Origin: Leishmania donovani
Lineage: Eukaryota > Euglenozoa > Kinetoplastea > Trypanosomatida > Trypanosomatidae
Direction: 5' to 3'
Length of the DNA stretch: 64,000 nt
Assembly (NCBI RefSeq): GCF_000227135.1
Contig: NC_018248.1
Span: 1-64,000, forward strand
Shown: positions 8,552 through 17,345 of the stretch, piece after piece
How the letters are laid out: each line of letters starts with the position of its first letter
How positions within the stretch are numbered: position 1 is the stretch's first letter
Position numbers and translations under genes: made by a program
Notes under the pieces: model-generated
The model's input: the letters and a program-made list of their open reading frames with translations, nothing else
What the model was told of the DNA's origin: nothing
Databases searched by the model: none

Positions 8552-9316
8552 ATGCCACTTCTTAGATGCACGGCGCACCGCCTATGTGCTAGAACTGGCT
8601 CTTGCTTGATTGACCCTTTAGCATCATGTTCGCGCGTGGCACCGCACAACTTGCAGTTTACCCACGTCCTTGGAACACGACAATTTTCACTCTTTGGCGA
8701 GGCGATAAATCACTCGAAGCTGCTTGTACAGTGCACGGTGGCTCTGGAACGCTCTCATAAGTATGAGGGTGGGCAGAACACTGCCCTCAGGGGCGAGAAA
8801 GCGAGTGCTCGCGGTCCTGTCGAATTTGAATGTCAGCTGAGCAACATGTGCCGCGGCTTCTCACTCACCTTGTCTCTTTGTTGCAGCACGCGCGCCGGTC
8901 TCTTGCTTATCAATGGTGCAAGATTTATACCGGCGGGCGCGACTGTGCTGGAGGGGCCAGAATGCACCCATAGCCAATTCATCTACCACGGTCCGCACAT
9001 GAACCAGTCGCATTTGGCAGAGCTGCTTGTTGGGCACAGGCGTCCTAATTCACCGCTAGATGACATCGCTCATATCGAGGCTGTCTTTTTCAGCGCGGTG
9101 CGTTGCTTTGGCAGCGCTTCGAGCACCTGGTTTGCCCATACTCCAGTCCACACTATAAAACCTGAGCTTGCTGATCGTATCGCCGAGTTAGTGCGTGCCT
9201 TCGGGGTCGATGATGCGCTCGCTGAATACGTCGAATGTAAAGCGCACGCTGTAGAGAGACTGGAGCGGGACGCGTGGGTTCGTGTTTCGAATAGCGTTTT
9301 ACCTAACCTAGAGTGA
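8552..9316 (+). CDS. p32/MAM33-like mitochondrial protein (probable)
   Basis: A 254-residue protein. The first 18 residues (MPLLRCTAHRLCARTGSC) are basic and hydrophobic, like a mitochondrial import presequence. The C-terminal third matches the p32/MAM33 pattern: FIYHGPHMNQ near residue 145, then a helix PELADRIAELVRAFGVDDAL and a final helix VECKAHAVERLERDAWVRVS. In that family the parts are a Y-x-GP turn, a 'leader' helix and a K-E-x-x-Y helix forming a doughnut-shaped acidic trimer in the matrix. Kinetoplastid relatives (p22) take part in mitochondrial RNA editing; whether this one does is unknown. The protein is less acidic than classical p32. The ATG is the first after the AG at 8526-8527. 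Family call rests on pattern recognition, not on a profile search. Confidence 0.6.
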   Translation: MPLLRCTAHRLCARTGSCLIDPLASCSRVAPHNLQFTHVLGTRQFSLFGEAINHSKLLVQCTVALERSHKYEGGQNTALRGEKASARGPVEFECQLSNMCRGFSLTLSLCCSTRAGLLLINGARFIPAGATVLEGPECTHSQFIYHGPHMNQSHLAELLVGHRRPNSPLDDIAHIEAVFFSAVRCFGSASSTWFAHTPVHTIKPELADRIAELVRAFGVDDALAEYVECKAHAVERLERDAWVRVSNSVLPNLE

Positions 9317-9779
9317 CTCTAGGGGTCCTTGTCTCGAACGATTCGCCTGTGTGTACTGATGTCTACGCTGCTTTTTGCAGCGTTTCCTGCAACGCATGAA
9401 AAAGAAAAGCGAAAATACTGGATAGTATCACCGCGGTGCGTTAGAATTGTGTTTTGCTAGGGCGCTGCTTGCTGTCTCTTGTTCTTTTCTGCGTGACTGG
9501 TCTGTTTGGTACACGGTGCACAGCAAAGCATCTGCTATACATCTCGCCGTGGTATGCAAGAATCGCGATGATTTCGTGGTGCTTTACACCAGTGTGTTTC
9601 ACGTTACGTTTCTTAAACGCCTTCCTGCTCTGAAACTAATTTACATGAATGCCTCCAACAAGGAACAAAAAGCCAAAGGGGGACAGCAGAACTACGAAAA
9701 CACACTGATATCAAATCTGCCTTTGAAGCTCTACAGCAGCTTTGGGCATTAGCGTAACAACCCGTAGTGGATCACACCA
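9317..9779 (+). other. Intergenic region
   Basis: 3' UTR of the p32-like gene and 5' UTR of the next. A small frame at 9447-9752 lacks coding character and an ATG start. The pyrimidine tract is weak; AGs near 9735 could serve as acceptor. Confidence 0.5.
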
Positions 9780-10475
9780 ATGAGAAAGTTTATGCTAGAG
9801 ACCAAGGCCGCCCTGGGTGTCGCGCCCAAGACTGTGGACTGGGACTTCGAAGAAAAGGCTGGCAATTTGAAAACTATCAACCACACGCTTTCCGACTATA
9901 AATCTGCCGTGGAACAGACGAGGTCAGCTTCTCAAAACCTTTTGACATCAATGGAGAGTATGTTGAAAGTACTGGAGACAATGACACGCGGAAATGACAT
10001 TCCTGACAACGTGAGGGGCGTTGTAGGGGACTTCGCCCAGATGGTGCAGAAGGCGCACTGCGAGCTCCTCGTGGACTTCAAGAAGACGCTCGATGACGAC
10101 GACAGCGTAGCTGAGATCGAGAGCCTAGCAGGCAAGTGCAAGAGTCTGGAGGCAAGGCGCAGCAAAGTGATGAATGAATACGACGCGTACCGCGAAGCTG
10201 TAACCAAGAAAGAGGCAGAGTATCGAAAGAAAGGTAAAGATTTGTGTGACTCGAAACTCTACGAGGAGGAAGTTTCCAGGCGTGACAGCCTAAAGGCTGG
10301 CTTTCAGAAGATCGACAAGGAGTTCAAGGAGACGTATGCCGAGCTGGAGAAGAAGAAGCTGCGCAGCTACATGGCTGCCCTCTCCACTTACTTGGCAAGC
10401 ACATCGCAGTTGATGGGGTCGATCCATAAGGAAATGGAATCGACCAAGAGAAAGGCAGACATGGTCAAAATCTAG
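9780..10475 (+). CDS. BAR-like coiled-coil protein, copy 1
   Basis: A 231-residue, highly charged, mostly helical protein with no signal peptide or membrane segment. Its centre reads KSLEARRSKVMNEYDAYREA, then KKEAEYRKKGKDL, and later RRDSLKAGFQKIDKEFKETY. The R-x-K-x-x-x-(E/D)YD-x-(Y/H)R motif recalls the helix of amphiphysin-type BAR domains, and overall length equals one BAR domain. I infer a crescent-shaped dimer that binds curved membranes, for example at the flagellar pocket or in endocytosis. The gene at 11941-12678 is clearly related along its whole length, so they form a divergent tandem pair. Start is the ATG at 9780, with QTR/AG candidates about 45 bases upstream. Function is unproven. 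Confidence 0.6.
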   Translation: MRKFMLETKAALGVAPKTVDWDFEEKAGNLKTINHTLSDYKSAVEQTRSASQNLLTSMESMLKVLETMTRGNDIPDNVRGVVGDFAQMVQKAHCELLVDFKKTLDDDDSVAEIESLAGKCKSLEARRSKVMNEYDAYREAVTKKEAEYRKKGKDLCDSKLYEEEVSRRDSLKAGFQKIDKEFKETYAELEKKKLRSYMAALSTYLASTSQLMGSIHKEMESTKRKADMVKI

Positions 10476-11940
10476 TGATCTTTTCCGCGGAAACAAGAAA
10501 AATCAGTATCAGACTGTTGCCGTTCGCTATTATGATTTTCGCCTTGAGTGCTTCATTATCCTCTTCGAAACGCGATACACGTCGATGAGGGCACGTAATT
10601 CGTGGCTGGCTTTCAGCCTCATCTGGCACGGTGTCTCGTTTATCCTCTTGCACTTGTGTGCCTATGCATCAGCGGTTGCTATTACCAACTTTATGACTAT
10701 TAAAAGGGTCCTCTGGTTGATGCAATTACACGCAAACCGTGAGGTAGCTGCTATCGTTGTTTACGCTTGCGTAGAAAGAAAGCGAGGAGAGTCTATGCAT
10801 CAGTAAAACCCGTCCTTTTTTTTTCGTGTTGATACATGAGAAGGGCTGGGATTCGGTTTTCTTTTGGGGATTTACTTCCCTGGTGGAGAGCATCTCAGCG
10901 TGGTGTATCAGGGCCCAGTTCATCCCATGCGTGGGGAAGCCAGGGCGATGCATCGCTGTTTATGCCGTCGATCAGGTCCTGGATGGCACTACGCCGAAGC
11001 GAGCTGAGACAGTGAGCACGCCTGTACCATTCATGTGATGGGCAGAGTGTCCGCGTGACTCCAACGTACCCCACCCGGCCCTCGCACTGCCTAGTATTGT
11101 TGGGAGCCTGAGCCACCTCGAGTGGAATGCACCAAGTGGCAACGGGCATGATGGGAGCGGCTGAGAAGGAACCTGCGGGGCGGGGTGTGGGTGGGTAGGG
11201 TTTGAGGCAAGGACCGTGCTCACATGACTGAGTGGGCGCATGGCTGTAGCGCATGTGTCTACGGCTGCTTCGCACTGCGTGATGGGGCCTGTGACAGGCA
11301 GGATAGAGTGGTGGTTCACTAATGTTCAATGGCGGAGAGCGGGCACACGTTGGCGAATAAAAACCTCGTGTTGACTCTCCACTACCCTCTCTTTTCCCTT
11401 CCCCTGACGAAATCTGGATAGGACAGGTTATCGAGGGACTATTCGCTATTTTTATCTTTGTCGCATGCTTCCGCCTCCGTGCTGGTGAATAGAAGCAGTG
11501 AATCTACGCTCGAACGAATCAAAAACTTATTCTGTGCCAAGCGCTAAAGAGTCGCTGTGAACTGGTTTTCAAACAAGTATCGAACCCTTCGACGACTGTG
11601 GGCCATCGCAAATTCAAAGTGCCGGTTTTCCCGCGACGACTTTCGCAGAGGAGACCACCTTGCAGGTTCCCCCATCCGCTTCCGAAAGGAAACGTATGCT
11701 TTTCGCTTGTGGCACGGCACCGCTGGAAAGGTCTCGCGACACCGTCTTAGATGCAAGCGGTCATCGTTTCCTTTTGCGCCTCTGAGCGAAAAGTTGCCGG
11801 CTACGGCACGATAGCGCTTATCAGAGTTCTCCACGTTTGTTAGAGATCTTATTCCATTTCATGATGCTTATGCTACCCGTTGAACGGCTAGAAAAACAAG
11901 CGAGCAAACTTCAAGGCCCACACAAAAGCTGAGCTTCAAA
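10476..11940 (+). other. Long intergenic region with SIDER-like element
   Basis: Separates the two BAR-like genes. Contains a T-rich tract at about 10810-10825, a SIDER-like retroposon (10885-11364), and an AT-richer remainder with no supported gene. The pyrimidine tract before 11941 is weak. Confidence 0.7.
10885..11364 (+). mobile_element. SIDER-like degenerate retroposon, copy A
   Basis: This ~480-bp stretch shares ordered motifs with 12849-13225 and 45920-46414: a ggagagca-ctcag start (with copy B), ctggatggca, catgtgatgggcagagtg, gggagcctgagccacc, gggatgca-type block, atgactgagtgggcgca and atggcggaga, ending near an A-rich stretch (gcgaataaaaacc). Size, divergence, A-rich end and location in a 3' UTR fit Leishmania SIDER elements, extinct ingi-related retroposons known to destabilise mRNAs. 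No coding capacity remains. Confidence 0.75.
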
Positions 11941-12678
11941 ATGGAAACAATGATGAAAATAAAAACGGCGCTAAAGCTGGCGCCGTCTACCTGCGACGAG
12001 GATTACAACCGCCGCAAACGCGAAATGAAAGATTTGTGCTCGGCTATTCGCAGCTACAACACTGCCATGGAGAAGGCAAAAGTGTCTGTTAGGCGCCTCG
12101 TAGAGGCGCTCACGGAAGCAAGCAAGGTATTTGAAACACTGTGCAACTACCCAAACATCCCGGATTGCACGAAGGATTGTGCGCTGGCTCTGGTTGCCTC
12201 TATGAATCGTATCGAAGGTACAGCCTTTCCAGAGTTCAACGTCGCAATGGACTCGACTGTTCTCACCGCTACTAACGGGCTGAAGGCCTTGTACGACGAG
12301 TGCGAGAGGCTGGAGTGCAAGCGCAACAAGGTCATGCACGAGTATGATACATACCGCGAGGAGGTCTCAAAAAAAGAGACAGAATACCTGCGCAAGTCAA
12401 AGAGCCTGTTGAAGTCGAAGTACTATAGCACCGAGGTTGCGAGACGGGACGAGCTGGAGGCGGCCTTCGACTCTGCGGATCAGAAATTCAAAGACACCCA
12501 CGACCAACTCATGCAAAGTCGTTCGGTCACGTGCACAGACGCTCTCAACGCATTCGTGAGCTGCATGTCGCGTTTCATGGAGGAGATCTCCGGAGAACTC
12601 GAAGGGCTGAAAGGATCTTCGGAGTATGTGCTTCCAATACTGCGCAATATCATGCGTGCAGAGCACGAAAGCGACTAA
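11941..12678 (+). CDS. BAR-like coiled-coil protein, copy 2
   Basis: A 245-residue relative of the gene at 9780. Matching blocks occur in the same order: ALKLAPSTCDEDYNRRKREM (copy 1: ALGVAPKTVDWDFEEKAGNL), then LECKRNKVMHEYDTYREEV, KKETEYLRKSKSLLKSKYY, and RRDELEAAFDSADQKFKDTH. The protein is charged and helical with no membrane segment. Copy 2 has a longer C-terminus (GSSEYVLPILRNIMRAEHESD) and more cysteines. Same inferred role in membrane curvature; different expression is possible because the two 3' UTRs carry different SIDER fragments. The ATG at 11941 matches the start of copy 1 in alignment. A hairpin follows five bases after the stop. Confidence 0.6.
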   Translation: METMMKIKTALKLAPSTCDEDYNRRKREMKDLCSAIRSYNTAMEKAKVSVRRLVEALTEASKVFETLCNYPNIPDCTKDCALALVASMNRIEGTAFPEFNVAMDSTVLTATNGLKALYDECERLECKRNKVMHEYDTYREEVSKKETEYLRKSKSLLKSKYYSTEVARRDELEAAFDSADQKFKDTHDQLMQSRSVTCTDALNAFVSCMSRFMEEISGELEGLKGSSEYVLPILRNIMRAEHESD

Positions 12679-12682
12679 CTAT

Positions 12683-12726
12683 AAAATGCCCCATACCCCC
12701 CACAGATGTGGGCCGTAGGGCATTTT
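12683..12726 (+). other. Hairpin directly after the stop of BAR-like copy 2
   Basis: Outer arms AAAATGCCC (12683-12691) and GGGCATTTT (12718-12726) pair over 9 bp; inner arms CCCAC and GTGGG (12699-12703/12708-12712) pair over 5 bp with a four-base loop. A run of T follows. In RNA this is a compact 3' UTR stem-loop. It resembles a bacterial terminator but that role is not expected here. Confidence 0.7.
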
Positions 12727-12848
12727 TTCTTTGGCCGAAGTAGCGCCGTTTGTCGCCACCTACAAACGGTACCACTTTTTTATTGCGCACGTGAATTGTC
12801 TAACGAACGTGCTTTTGTTTTGTTGCCCCCTTTCTATTCCCTGATGCC

Positions 12849-13225
12849 GGAGAGCACCTCAGTGTGTTCTCACGGTCCAGTGTCTCGCTCTGCAGGGAAG
12901 CCAAGCGCCCCCTCACCCTTTATCCCTGTCGATGCCGATCCGCCTCTGGTGGTGACAGAGTCAAGTGTCTACGATGTAGGGAGGCCAGAGCGAGGTGTCT
13001 CGACTGATGTCGGCGGCCAGGTTCCGGATGGCGCTGCGTCGGAGCGGCCTGCTACAGTGCGCAACGCTTGTGCCATCCATATGATAGGTAAAGCGTCAGT
13101 GTGGCTTGAATGCATCTCACCCCCAAGCCTTCATTGCCCACTAGTGGGGAGACTGGGCCATCCCGAGGGATGCACCACGTGGCGGCCGGCATGATTGGGA
13201 GCGTCGGAAGGGAGACGTTAAAAAG
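12849..13225 (+). mobile_element. SIDER-like degenerate retroposon, copy B (3'-truncated)
   Basis: Begins ggagagcacctcagtgtg like copy A and shares ccggatggcgct, catatgataggtaaagcgtcag, and the block gggccatcccgagggatgca with copies A and C. It lacks the distal atgactgag...atggcggaga part and ends in gttaaaaag. Internal stretches around cctctggtggtgacag match copy C better than copy A. Confidence 0.7.
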
Positions 13226-13892
13226 TATATATATTTGCCTTTATTTCGGCTGTTTTTCGCTTCTCTGTTATGCTTCTTTCAGCGTATCTCACCACTCTGT
13301 CCTCAGCGGTAGCCCTTTCGCTGGATTTACGACATCTCTGCGGAGAGCGTGTCGAGAACTGGTAGCATCGCTTGTGCTTTAGGGGCTTCAGCGTTCGCAG
13401 CTCGCCTTTTATAAAGCGGTCCACGTGCCACACACTACATGCTCCCGCCCACTGAAGGAAGCCAGGCATCGTTGCTGATCTTTTTCTTCTCCCCCGTCTC
13501 TCTCGTAGTGTCTCGTATCCTACCGTGTTTATTCCTACACAAGTTGATACCCTTACCAACGCACACCAGCCCGAGCATGCGGGCTGTTGAATTTGTTGCA
13601 TGCGCTCTCTGACGGCGGCTCCTTGCAGGCGATGCTCGAAGCCATTTAAAAGGCAGCAGCCTTGTGGGAACTAAACGAGAGGACAGAACTGGTTCGACGT
13701 CCCTCTCTACCGCACCCCAGCTTGCCGGGCGAGGGGCAGAGAAGCAGAGGGGCTCTCGAGCAGTTCTCACCCACCCTATTGAATGATGCAAGATTAATAC
13801 GCACATTCATCCCTCGCCACGTTCTTCTTTCGCCGCTGCCTCTGTCCTTCTAGGCTTTCAATTTATACTGCTGTTACGCAAAAGCGTATTTC

Positions 13893-13973
13893 ATGGTGAA
13901 GCTAGCTATCACAGCTCAGCCGAATCTCGACACACAAAGGAAAAGAAATGCTTGCCAGCGACCCGTTCAATGA
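13893..13973 (+). other. Potential upstream ORF overlapping the SNARE start
   Basis: An ATG at 13893 opens 26 codons ending at TGA 13971-13973, out of frame with and overlapping the start of the SNARE gene (13948). It would be in the mRNA if the AG at 13852-13853 is the acceptor. Whether it is translated is unknown. Confidence 0.4.
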
Positions 13974-14649
13974 CTCCGTGAAGGAGCTGCGAGAGGTTGT
14001 GGTGCGAGCGAAGCTCATTGAGCAGCAGTTGACGCAGAAGGGCGTAATCTCTTCTTCGAGTGTGGAAGAGCTTCGCGATGCCAAAGAGACTGCAGAGGAA
14101 ATGCTGCATTTCCTGAAGGAAATGCTCCGTGTAGTCGACGAGCGCGGTGGCAAGGTGCAGGGCAAGGTGTTTTCTGCGAACGAAATTATGGAGCGACAAA
14201 ATATTGTACGCAGTCTCGAAGGGGATGTGGCAGAAGCACGCAGTTTCTACGAAAAAATTGCGGCATCTGCCGCGCAGAGGCAACGAGTAGCAGAAGCGGC
14301 TGTAGGTAGCCCTGGTGAGAGCTGTGGCGTTGCGGCGGACGAGTTTATATCTGCGCAGGTATTTGCTCAGCGTGAGGAGGAAAAGGTTCAGGATGAGGTG
14401 CTGGAACGACTCACCTTTGGACTGCGCGAATTGCGCGAAACAGGCCTCCACATTCACGAAGAGCTGGACACGCAGGAGGTCATGCTCGACAACGTTGATC
14501 GCGACATCTCAGGCGTCCAGGTGCGGCTGCGCGCCGCAAATGCAAAGGTTGACAAGCTCCTTGCAAGCATGTCGAACAAGGGCAAGGTATGCACCATTGC
14601 CATGCTCACTTTCATTCTCGTCTTTCTGGCATTCTTTGGCTTTGGCTGA
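13948..14649 (+). CDS. Qc-SNARE, syntaxin-6/10/61-like
   Basis: Membrane-fusion protein of the endosome/trans-Golgi type. Its 233 residues start with a helical region (SVKELREVVVRAKLIEQQL), typical of the syntaxin-6 N-terminal bundle, and pass a short linker. The C-terminus holds a SNARE heptad motif at about 145-210. In LHIHEELDTQEVMLDNVDRD the Q at residue 176 is the likely zero-layer glutamine, making it a Q-SNARE. A single C-terminal anchor, VCTIAMLTFILVFLAFFGFG, ends the protein. Length and layout fit Qc-SNAREs of the syntaxin 6 type rather than longer Qa syntaxins. Start is the first in-frame ATG; an out-of-frame upstream ATG precedes it. Confidence 0.82.
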   Translation: MLASDPFNDSVKELREVVVRAKLIEQQLTQKGVISSSSVEELRDAKETAEEMLHFLKEMLRVVDERGGKVQGKVFSANEIMERQNIVRSLEGDVAEARSFYEKIAASAAQRQRVAEAAVGSPGESCGVAADEFISAQVFAQREEEKVQDEVLERLTFGLRELRETGLHIHEELDTQEVMLDNVDRDISGVQVRLRAANAKVDKLLASMSNKGKVCTIAMLTFILVFLAFFGFG

Positions 14650-15239
14650 TCCAGCGTGAAGGCTAGGACAGGAGGGTTCGCTGTCACCATTAGCCCGCGC
14701 GACAGATGCAGGTGTGCTGGGGTCTTGAGACGGAGGGGATCGATCAAGTGTATGTTTCCTCATGTTCTTTGATCTCGCTTTACTTGCTCTTTCTCGTGAG
14801 GCCTTTTCGTTTCCCTTGGATTTTGCCGTTTTTTTTTGGTTGCTGAGTGTATGCTATTTCTACACCTGCCTCTGTTGTGCAGCGCATACCGCGCTGAAAC
14901 CTTCAAAGCCTGCCTTCCTCTCCTCTTCCCCATCGCATTGCAGCAGTGAACCTTTCGCGCTTCCTCCTCGCTGCGCCAGTTGTGCAGCGCTGACATATCT
15001 TTGGATGCCTTCAAAGCACATCCCTCGTATCCGTGTGCTCTTCTGCATATATGGACCCCTCTAGCCCCTCCCTTTCGCTCCACCGGTGAGCCTCCTTTTC
15101 CCCCTCCCCCTCCCTTGACCTCCTCATTTCCGTCTTTCCAACACAACCTAGGTGTTTTTGTTCTGTAGGTGCGTTTGCTGGCCTAGGGTGTGAACATCGC
15201 TGAAAACAACGTGCAAGACCGGCAGCAGAGCAAAAGGGG
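14650..15239 (+). other. Intergenic region
   Basis: SNARE 3' UTR followed by a strong C/T tract (about 15090-15147) and AGs at 15150-15151 and ~15168, suitable acceptors for the next gene. No gene seen. Confidence 0.6.
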
Positions 15240-16721
15240 ATGAGTGTGACAACAGAGCTGGCTGGCCTGGTACGACGTCTGCCACCACGAGCATACGAGC
15301 GAGTGCTCCTTCTCCTGCACTGCCTGGCCACCAGCAGCGAAGGCAGCCAGGGCGGCAGTAACCCACAGACGTTATTTTTGCAGGTCATCTGTGACGTTGT
15401 GCTATGTGCGTGCCCGGGGCCGGTGCCTCGATTTCTGTTTGCGCTGTCCTGCAACGACAAGCTGCTCCGAAGCGCTGACTGCGGACTCACCTGGCGGTTG
15501 TGTTTCGCCAGGTCTAGCGAACCTCTTAAAGCTGACACGGCTGGTGTTCAGGACCTCCTTGACGATGTGACGAGCCTGCTCAAATCCACGGAGGCCACCG
15601 ATGATGTCGCTGGCGGCGAGGAAGCCTCGTCTGTTGTGTGTTGTGCAGATGGCTACGGAGACGTGGTCGCTCTCTGCGGCCGCAATGGTTTTCTCGCGGT
15701 CTCGGGTGACAAAGGTGTGACCTTCACGACCGCGACAAATTATTTGATGGGCGACTTTGGTGAGAAGGCGCATCTCCGGCACATTTGCGTCCTGGACACC
15801 GACCGTATTCTAGTGAGTGACGACCTACGAGTGGTTTGTGTGGCTGTGGAGTGCACTGGCTGTGGACCGCTTGCACTGGGAAAGACACACGTAGCATTAG
15901 TGTGTTCCACACAAATCTGCATGCTGCGCGCGTGCTCCTTCGGTGGCGGCGCGCGCGGCGCCGTGGTTGCCGAAAACAGAAAGCTGCATCTGTCGTTTGA
16001 TGGCTCTGCCTCGTTTATGGAGGTTCGTCACAGTCTAGGGCGTATTCGTGGCTTCAACACCGCGTCTGCGTTGCGCCACTGCGAGCTTCCAGACTTTCCA
16101 CATGCAACCTTGGCGTCTTCGATGGGGCTGCAAAGCACTGAGGCCAGCCCCTCTCCTCCTCGGTCTGCCTCTGTGTATGATTATGTCAGCGGATGTAAAT
16201 GCGATGCCGCGGTCGGCAAGGGAGACTCAACAGCAGCGGTGACGCAGTTTGAAGCTGGCGCGCTGCGGCACGGCGCTGATGTCTTCTACCGTTTTTTCTT
16301 CGTGGCCGGATGCGGCACTGAGGTGCTTCCCTACGACTACACCGCCCTGCTGTGTGTGTGCACGCGGCAGGAGGGCAACCACGTTGTTGTTATGTCTACT
16401 GCATCTTACGTCTCCTACATACCCTTCTCTCAATCCCGAAGCCACGATCGGCTTCTCTGTACTGTCACTCGAAGCTCTGGAGATGGTGGCAGCTACCTCG
16501 CCAGCCGAGGGAGTGTCGTGGGTACGAGCGTCTCTCGTGATTTGGATCGCTGGAGTACCCCGCACGGCGCGGCTCCAGTTGGGTTGCTCGCGGTGGGAGG
16601 TGGCGACATTCTCGCGTGCGGGCGTAACAAGGTAGTGTCGAGAGTCGAAGGAGACGCCGAGGCGCACACAATTCTCCATGATATGCGCGTTCCTGTGCTG
16701 AGTACTGCCTTTTCGATGTAA
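15240..16721 (+). CDS. Asp-box (BNR-type) beta-propeller protein, unknown function
   Basis: A 493-residue protein without signal peptide or membrane segment. Three segments match the Asp-box turn S-x-D-x-G-x-(S/T)-(W/F): SADCGLTW (78-85), SGDKGVTF (155-162) and SFDGSASF (252-259). Each is followed or preceded by short alternating hydrophobic strands, as expected for blades of a beta-propeller. Asp-boxes occur in sialidases, sortilin-type receptors and YCF48-like assembly factors. Here no Arg triad or FRIP motif of sialidases is visible, and no transmembrane anchor for a sortilin, so an enzymatic role is not supported. The N-terminal 45 residues (LAGLVRRLPPRAYERVLLLL) form an amphipathic helix. 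The first ATG after the acceptors is used as start. Confidence 0.6.
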   Translation: MSVTTELAGLVRRLPPRAYERVLLLLHCLATSSEGSQGGSNPQTLFLQVICDVVLCACPGPVPRFLFALSCNDKLLRSADCGLTWRLCFARSSEPLKADTAGVQDLLDDVTSLLKSTEATDDVAGGEEASSVVCCADGYGDVVALCGRNGFLAVSGDKGVTFTTATNYLMGDFGEKAHLRHICVLDTDRILVSDDLRVVCVAVECTGCGPLALGKTHVALVCSTQICMLRACSFGGGARGAVVAENRKLHLSFDGSASFMEVRHSLGRIRGFNTASALRHCELPDFPHATLASSMGLQSTEASPSPPRSASVYDYVSGCKCDAAVGKGDSTAAVTQFEAGALRHGADVFYRFFFVAGCGTEVLPYDYTALLCVCTRQEGNHVVVMSTASYVSYIPFSQSRSHDRLLCTVTRSSGDGGSYLASRGSVVGTSVSRDLDRWSTPHGAAPVGLLAVGGGDILACGRNKVVSRVEGDAEAHTILHDMRVPVLSTAFSM

Positions 16722-17345
16722 GCAACGCTGCCATCTTCAGAGGCGATAGAGACACACAAGGGAAAAAGTGGAGAAGGAGATTGCAGAATGTTTAGTTTTT
16801 TGCGCCTGAATAGTGGAAGCGGAGAGAGTGGGAAGGGCAGCGAGATGACACACCGTAGCTCAGCACCCTCATGTCCTCCAGCTCCCCCTCCCCTTGCCCT
16901 CCCCTACTGATGCTCGAATAGAGTGGGCGGCGCACATGCAGCTGTCACGTCTTACATCAAACGGCCTCCACACACTTCTCTACCTCTCTCTTCTCTCCTC
17001 TCTCCTCTCTCTGCCCGCTACGGTGGGTGTGAGAACCATTTTCATGCCGCACAATCCTACGCTCACCTGCATACGCAACGCACTAGTCTCCCTCCTCTCT
17101 TCCCCTTATACTCAACTCATTGGTGCAGCAGAAATAGCGACAAGAGCGACCCGTGCTTTCGCAGTCACACGGAGGGACTCTACAGAGACGGGGCCTGCCA
17201 GTTATACTTAATTCGAGACCGTCACTCCTGCACACGATTTCCGTTGTACAGCAGCAGACACTTTGCTTCAGGCAGCTGCGCACCTCAAAAGAAGTGCCGT
17301 GCTTTATGTGTGTGTGACTTCATTTCTTCCTCGAAGCGCCAAAAG
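16722..17345 (+). other. Intergenic region
   Basis: Rich in CT repeats (about 16975-17012). The open frame that continues upstream of 17346 has only a GTG start and simple-sequence composition, so I treat it as 5' UTR. Confidence 0.6.

Larger units (their letters stand above)
12679..13947 (+). other. Long intergenic region with hairpin and SIDER-like fragment
   Basis: Holds the hairpin above, a SIDER-like fragment (12849-13225), and before the SNARE gene a strong pyrimidine tract (13822-13851) with AG at 13852-13853. The 94-base leader then contains an upstream ATG at 13893. No additional gene is supported. Confidence 0.7.

Noticed and set aside
9447..9752. 101-codon frame as a gene
   Set aside because: GTG-type start, UTR-like composition, no family resemblance.
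12683..12726. Rho-independent terminator
   Set aside because: Shape fits, but the genome is clearly kinetoplastid; it is recorded as a 3' UTR hairpin instead.
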